NCBI GenBank assembly: GCA_030377945.1 | Contig: JAUCGD010000053.1 | Location: 1 to 18,027 of the forward strand | Reading direction: 5' to 3' | Length of the DNA stretch: 18,027 bases | From: Desulfobacterales bacterium HSG17 | GTDB taxonomy: Bacteria > Desulfobacterota > Desulfobacteria > Desulfobacterales > Desulfococcaceae | In this document: piece after piece, positions 14,186 through 18,027 of the stretch | Numbering within the stretch: the first letter of the stretch is position 1 | How the letters are laid out: every line of letters begins with the position of its first letter | Notes under the pieces: model-generated | Databases searched by the model: none | Told to the model about the DNA's origin: nothing | Seen by the model: only the letters and a program-made list of their open reading frames with translations | Program-made: the position numbers and the translations under genes

Positions 14186-16774
14186 CTAATTTAACCGCAA
14201 GCTGTTGATCTCTTCATCAAAACCAAACTCTATGGTATCATCTGACTTGAACTCCCCTTTAAGAATAGCCATGGACAGTGGATTTTCAATTTCTTGCTGG
14301 ATCACACGTTTTAAGGGGCGCGCACCAAATGCAGGATCATATCCTTTTTTTGCCAGATGTTCCATTGCCCTGTCATCAAGATGAATCTGCAGATTCCGGG
14401 ATTTCAGCCGTTGATTGAGCTTGCCAATCTGGATGGACGCTATCTGTTTAATATTTTCCATTGTTAAAGAGTGAAAAGTAATAATTTCATCAATACGGTT
14501 TAAAAATTCCGGCCTGAACACTTCTTTTAATGCGCCTGCAATGGAGAGTTGAATATCTGCATCATCCAGATCCTTGTTTATACCAGATTCCTGCAAAAAT
14601 CTTGATCCAACATTGGAAGTCATAATAATAATAGTATTGCGAAAATCCACAGTTCTGCCGTGTCCGTCTGTCATTCTGCCATCATCGAGAACCTGCAAAA
14701 GGATATTGAATACATCCTGGTGGGCTTTTTCAATTTCATCAAACAAAATTACCGAATATGGTCTTCTTCTGACAGCTTCTGTCAAATACCCTCCTTCGTC
14801 ATAACCCACATATCCCGGAGGTGCTCCAATAAGCCTTGCAACAGAATGTCTTTCCATATATTCAGACATATCCACCCTTACCATATTATCTTCACTGTCA
14901 AATATGAACTGTGCAAGGGATTTTGCAAGTTCAGTCTTTCCAACGCCTGTGGGCCCCATGAAAATAAAGGTTCCAATGGGACGATCTTCTGGCTGCAATC
15001 CTGATCGAGCACGTCTTACAGCATTGGATACAGCATCAATGGATTTTTGCTGACCAACAACCCTCTTTTTAATATGATCTTCCATATGCACCAGTTTTTC
15101 TTGTTCACCTTCAAGCATTTTAGATACTGGAATCCCTGTCCAGACAGAGACAACATCTGCCACATCCGAATCTTCGACATCTTCTTTTAGCATACCTTTA
15201 TCCTGTTGAAGTTCACTGAACTCCTGCTTTTTTTCTTTAAGATCTCTTTGCAGTTGTTCCAATGTCCCGTATCTTATCTGGGCGACCGTTTCAAGATCTC
15301 CACTACGCTCTGCCTGCTGGGCAAGGGTTTGATTATTATCTATTGCCTCCCTGATGCTGCTGATTTCATGGATCAACTGTTTTTCACTGTCCCAGCGAAG
15401 TTTTAATGGATCTACCTCTTCTTTCATGGCTGCAATATCCATCTCCAGTTTCTTAAGCCGCTCTTTTGAAGCTCTATCTCTCTCCTTAAGCAGAGCCTGA
15501 CGCTCAATTTGGGCCTGGGTTATCTTTCTTAAAATTTCATCAATCACCCCTGGCATGGAGTCAATTTCGATTCTAAGCCTGGAAGCACACTCATCAATCA
15601 AATCCACTGCCTTATCCGGCAGAAATCTGTCTGCAATATATCTATTTGACAAGGTTGCAGCAGCCACAATGGCAGAATCCTTGATTCGTATTCCATGATG
15701 AACTTCGTATTTTTCTTTAAGCCCCCTTAAAATGGAAATCGTATCTTCCACAGTGGGTTCCTTGGCAAACACCTGCTGAAAACGCCTTTCAAGGGCAGCA
15801 TCCTTTTCAATATATTTGCGATATTCATTTAACGTTGTTGCACCAACGCACCTTAAAGTGCCTCTTGCAAGGGCAGGTTTAAGCATGTTGGAAGCATCCA
15901 CCGACCCTTCGGCTGCTCCTGCACCAACAACTGTATGCAGTTCATCAATAAAAAGAACAACTTCGCCTTCGGCTGCTTCCACCTCTTTTAGTACAGATTT
16001 GAGCCGTTCTTCAAATTCACCACGGAATTTTGCTCCAGCAAGCAGAGCCCCCATATCAAGGGCTATTACCCGCCTGTCTTTTAAAGTTTCAGATACATCT
16101 CCCTCAACAATTCTCTGGGCGAGGCCTTCCACAATAGCAGTTTTACCCACACCGGGCTCGCCAATAAGAACTGGATTATTTTTACGTCTTCGTGAAAGAA
16201 CCTGTACAATACGCCTTATCTCCTCATCTCTGCCAATAACAGGATCAAGTTTTCCTTCCCTTGCAAGAGCTGTTAAATCCCTTCCAAATTTTTCAAGGGC
16301 CTGATATTTTTCTTCCGGGTTTTGATCTGTTACACTCTGGTTACCCCGGATGCCCTTTAATACAGATAAAACAGCATCACGTGTAACACCATTTTCCTTT
16401 AAAATTTTAAAGACTTCATTTTTTGTTGACATTAACGCCAGAAGAATATGTTCCAGACTTACATATTGATCCTGCATTTTCTGGCTTTCTAAAAAAGATA
16501 GATCTAAAACCTTTTTGCCTTCTTTCGAAAGATAGATATCGCCTGCCCCGGATACTTTAACAAGTTTTTCAAGAGATGTATGAATATCTTTATTTAAAAC
16601 GTCTGTCTGAATACCAATTTTTTTTAATATGGATAGAATAATACCCTGATCATCCTCTAACATAACCTTTAAAAAATGAACAGGCTCAATAGCCTGGTTA
16701 CCATATTTTTGAGCCATTTCATGGGCTGATTGCACAAGTTCCTGGGATTTTACAGTTAGTTTATCAAGATTCAT
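14186..16774 (-). CDS. clpB: ATP-dependent disaggregase ClpB
   Basis: The 862-aa product has the full ClpB layout: N-terminal Clp_N repeats (1-145), the first AAA+ module with Walker A GEPGVGKT (205-212), a coiled-coil middle domain (about 400-525), the second AAA+ module with [12 protein letters not shown] near 605, and the C-terminal small domain. ClpB works with DnaK/DnaJ to extract polypeptides from cytosolic aggregates. The middle domain distinguishes it from ClpA and ClpX. AAAGGT (16786-16781) is the ribosome site for the ATG at 16774. No CIRCE element is seen. A TTGACC at 16840-16835 is a possible -35, but its -10 is poor. The gene ends in TAG (14188-14186), backed by TAA two codons later. 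This matters because the same cell appears to read TAG as pyrrolysine in mttB. Confidence 0.96.
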   Translation of the reverse strand: MNLDKLTVKSQELVQSAHEMAQKYGNQAIEPVHFLKVMLEDDQGIILSILKKIGIQTDVLNKDIHTSLEKLVKVSGAGDIYLSKEGKKVLDLSFLESQKMQDQYVSLEHILLALMSTKNEVFKILKENGVTRDAVLSVLKGIRGNQSVTDQNPEEKYQALEKFGRDLTALAREGKLDPVIGRDEEIRRIVQVLSRRRKNNPVLIGEPGVGKTAIVEGLAQRIVEGDVSETLKDRRVIALDMGALLAGAKFRGEFEERLKSVLKEVEAAEGEVVLFIDELHTVVGAGAAEGSVDASNMLKPALARGTLRCVGATTLNEYRKYIEKDAALERRFQQVFAKEPTVEDTISILRGLKEKYEVHHGIRIKDSAIVAAATLSNRYIADRFLPDKAVDLIDECASRLRIEIDSMPGVIDEILRKITQAQIERQALLKERDRASKERLKKLEMDIAAMKEEVDPLKLRWDSEKQLIHEISSIREAIDNNQTLAQQAERSGDLETVAQIRYGTLEQLQRDLKEKKQEFSELQQDKGMLKEDVEDSDVADVVSVWTGIPVSKMLEGEQEKLVHMEDHIKKRVVGQQKSIDAVSNAVRRARSGLQPEDRPIGTFIFMGPTGVGKTELAKSLAQFIFDSEDNMVRVDMSEYMERHSVARLIGAPPGYVGYDEGGYLTEAVRRRPYSVILFDEIEKAHQDVFNILLQVLDDGRMTDGHGRTVDFRNTIIIMTSNVGSRFLQESGINKDLDDADIQLSIAGALKEVFRPEFLNRIDEIITFHSLTMENIKQIASIQIGKLNQRLKSRNLQIHLDDRAMEHLAKKGYDPAFGARPLKRVIQQEIENPLSMAILKGEFKSDDTIEFGFDEEINSLRLN

Positions 16775-17087
16775 ATTGATACCTTTACATTACTTTTTAT
16801 TATTTATCAGATAAAGTAATGCATAAATATGAGAGGTCAAGCTCTATCTCGATTCTATCTCAATGTTTTTTTACTTCCAGTTCTTTCAAGCGCATCTGAA
16901 TATTTGACATTAGAAATCTTTCATAACCCGCATAGGTGGTTTTGCCCTGCAGCCGCTGGCCAGAACTTGCAATATCTAAAAGTTGAAAAATTTCTATTAA
17001 TTTGATAAAAAATAAACCAGAGCGGTTGTAATTGACACATGAAAAGAATATGCATAGCAAAAAAAATTTGAGCCCTCAAAACAATAC
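16775..17087. other. Gene-poor stretch of 313 bases between clpB and rsgA
   Basis: These genes are transcribed divergently, so both promoters should lie here. A weak TTGACC (16840-16835, minus strand) may belong to clpB. The minus-strand frame at 17060-16860 ends in a protein-like stretch (YERFLMSNIQMRLKELEVKK) but lacks a credible start and ribosome site. It may be the decayed 3' end of a lost gene. No tRNA or clear terminator is seen. Confidence 0.5.
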
Positions 17088-18027
17088 ATGGATATGATTT
17101 CAAATATAATAGAAACACTTGGTTTTGAAAAACGGTTCCTGGAAAATATCGATCCAGTGGATTTGAATAAATTCGATATTGCCAGGGTGATGGCTGTTCA
17201 TAAGGACAGCTATATCATAAATAATGGCAAGAACGATGTGTTTGCAGAACTCATTGGAAAAATGGTTTTCAGTGCAGATTCTCCGATTGACTATCCCGCT
17301 GTAGGGGATTGGGTTTTGGCCACTTTCTTTGATAAAAATACCTTTTCAATCATTCACAATATATTGCCAAGAAAATCACTGCTCAAAAGGAAAACACCCG
17401 GAAAGAAAATTGCTTTTCAATTGATTGCAGCCAATATTGATGTTGCATTTATTGTCCAGTCCATGGATGCAGATTTTAATCTCAGAAGACTTGAACGGTA
17501 TTTAGTCATGGTTAAAGAAAGTAATATCAAGCCAGTTGTATTACTGAGCAAAAGTGATCTTATAGATACAGAAGGCATTCCAAACAGAGTCGCAGAAATC
17601 CATGAGATAATGCCGCTTTTGGATGTAAAGCCATTTAGTAATGAAAATGAGTCTGGTTTGAATAAAATAAAAGATTTTTTGATTCCCGGGAAAACATATT
17701 GTTTACTGGGGTCTTCTGGTGTTGGTAAAACAACCTTATTAAACAACCTTATTGGAGAATCTGTCTTTACAACAAAGAGTGTTCGAGAGAAGGATAGCAA
17801 GGGGCGGCATGCCACAACTTCTCGACAATTGATAACATTAGATTGCAAAGCAATGGTGATAGACACGCCTGGAATGAGAGAACTCGGTAATTTCTCTGTA
17901 GAAACAGGCATGGATGAAATATTTTCAGAAATTATAGAGTTGTCAAAACAATGTCAATTCAATGATTGTAACCATGCTATTGAAAAAGGATGTGCAGTTA
18001 TTGAAGCAGTAAAAAAGGGACATATTT
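17088..18027 (+). CDS. rsgA: Ribosome small-subunit GTPase RsgA (3' end beyond window)
   Basis: The frame is open from ATG 17088 to the window edge (313 codons) and is cut there. The circularly permuted GTPase order is clear: an N-terminal OB-fold-like region (about 30-100), G4 as LSKSDL (SKSD at 154-157 in place of NKxD), then the P-loop GSSGVGKT (208-215), the switch region SKGRHATTS, and G3 DTPG (259-262). A zinc knuckle follows with C289, C294, H296, C302. RsgA/YjeQ hydrolyses GTP on the maturing 30S subunit in the cytosol. An ATG two codons later (17094) could also be the start; neither has an evident ribosome site. It is divergent from clpB. The family is firm; a paralogue within it is possible. 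Confidence 0.9.
   Translation, partial: MDMISNIIETLGFEKRFLENIDPVDLNKFDIARVMAVHKDSYIINNGKNDVFAELIGKMVFSADSPIDYPAVGDWVLATFFDKNTFSIIHNILPRKSLLKRKTPGKKIAFQLIAANIDVAFIVQSMDADFNLRRLERYLVMVKESNIKPVVLLSKSDLIDTEGIPNRVAEIHEIMPLLDVKPFSNENESGLNKIKDFLIPGKTYCLLGSSGVGKTTLLNNLIGESVFTTKSVREKDSKGRHATTSRQLITLDCKAMVIDTPGMRELGNFSVETGMDEIFSEIIELSKQCQFNDCNHAIEKGCAVIEAVKKGHI

Overview
The window looks like part of the chromosome of an anaerobic, AT-rich Desulfobacterota (sulfate-reducer-type) bacterium. The evidence is a rubrerythrin/ferredoxin oxygen-defence operon with a protein of a family known from Desulfovibrio-like genomes, a sigma-54 regulator with a cysteine-rich PAS domain, and a trimethylamine methyltransferase read through an in-frame amber codon. 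Genus-level assignment is inference; no rRNA or tRNA gene was seen.

Layout. 36-1103 (+) is a MetE/UROD-fold methyltransferase, convergent with a transglutaminase-like gene (1118-1780, -). 2024-4141 (+) is a compact gene set: a DVU0298-type helical-repeat protein, a 90-aa conserved-looking hypothetical, a rubrerythrin with N-terminal rubredoxin domain, a single-cluster ferredoxin and a 56-aa zinc ribbon. It is preceded by a near-consensus sigma-54 promoter (1959-1973) and an upstream dyad (1876-1899). 4505-7730 (+) is a methyl-transfer cluster: homocysteine S-methyltransferase, pyrrolysine-type MttB (amber at 6460-6462) and an MttC-like corrinoid protein. A convergent radical SAM gene (7793-8692, -) follows. 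8926-12544 (+) is a three-gene c-di-GMP operon: membrane PAS/HD-GYP sensor, FIST sensor, GGDEF diguanylate cyclase. 12764-14152 (+) is a sigma-54 activator with a dyad in its own upstream region. It is convergent with clpB (14186-16774, -), and the window ends inside an rsgA-type GTPase (17088-, +).

How the genes may work together. MttB would demethylate trimethylamine (or a relative) onto the corrinoid protein, and the adjacent homocysteine methyltransferase could pass that methyl to homocysteine. This would amount to a split methionine-synthase-like module fed by an amine. MttB needs pyrrolysine, whose biosynthesis genes are not in this window, yet four ordinary genes here end in TAG, including clpB; all four have an in-frame TAA 2 to 22 codons further on. 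Separately, the same two 11-base elements occur upstream of the sigma-54 promoter of the rubrerythrin operon and upstream of the sigma-54 activator gene. This predicts that the activator controls the oxygen-defence operon and itself.
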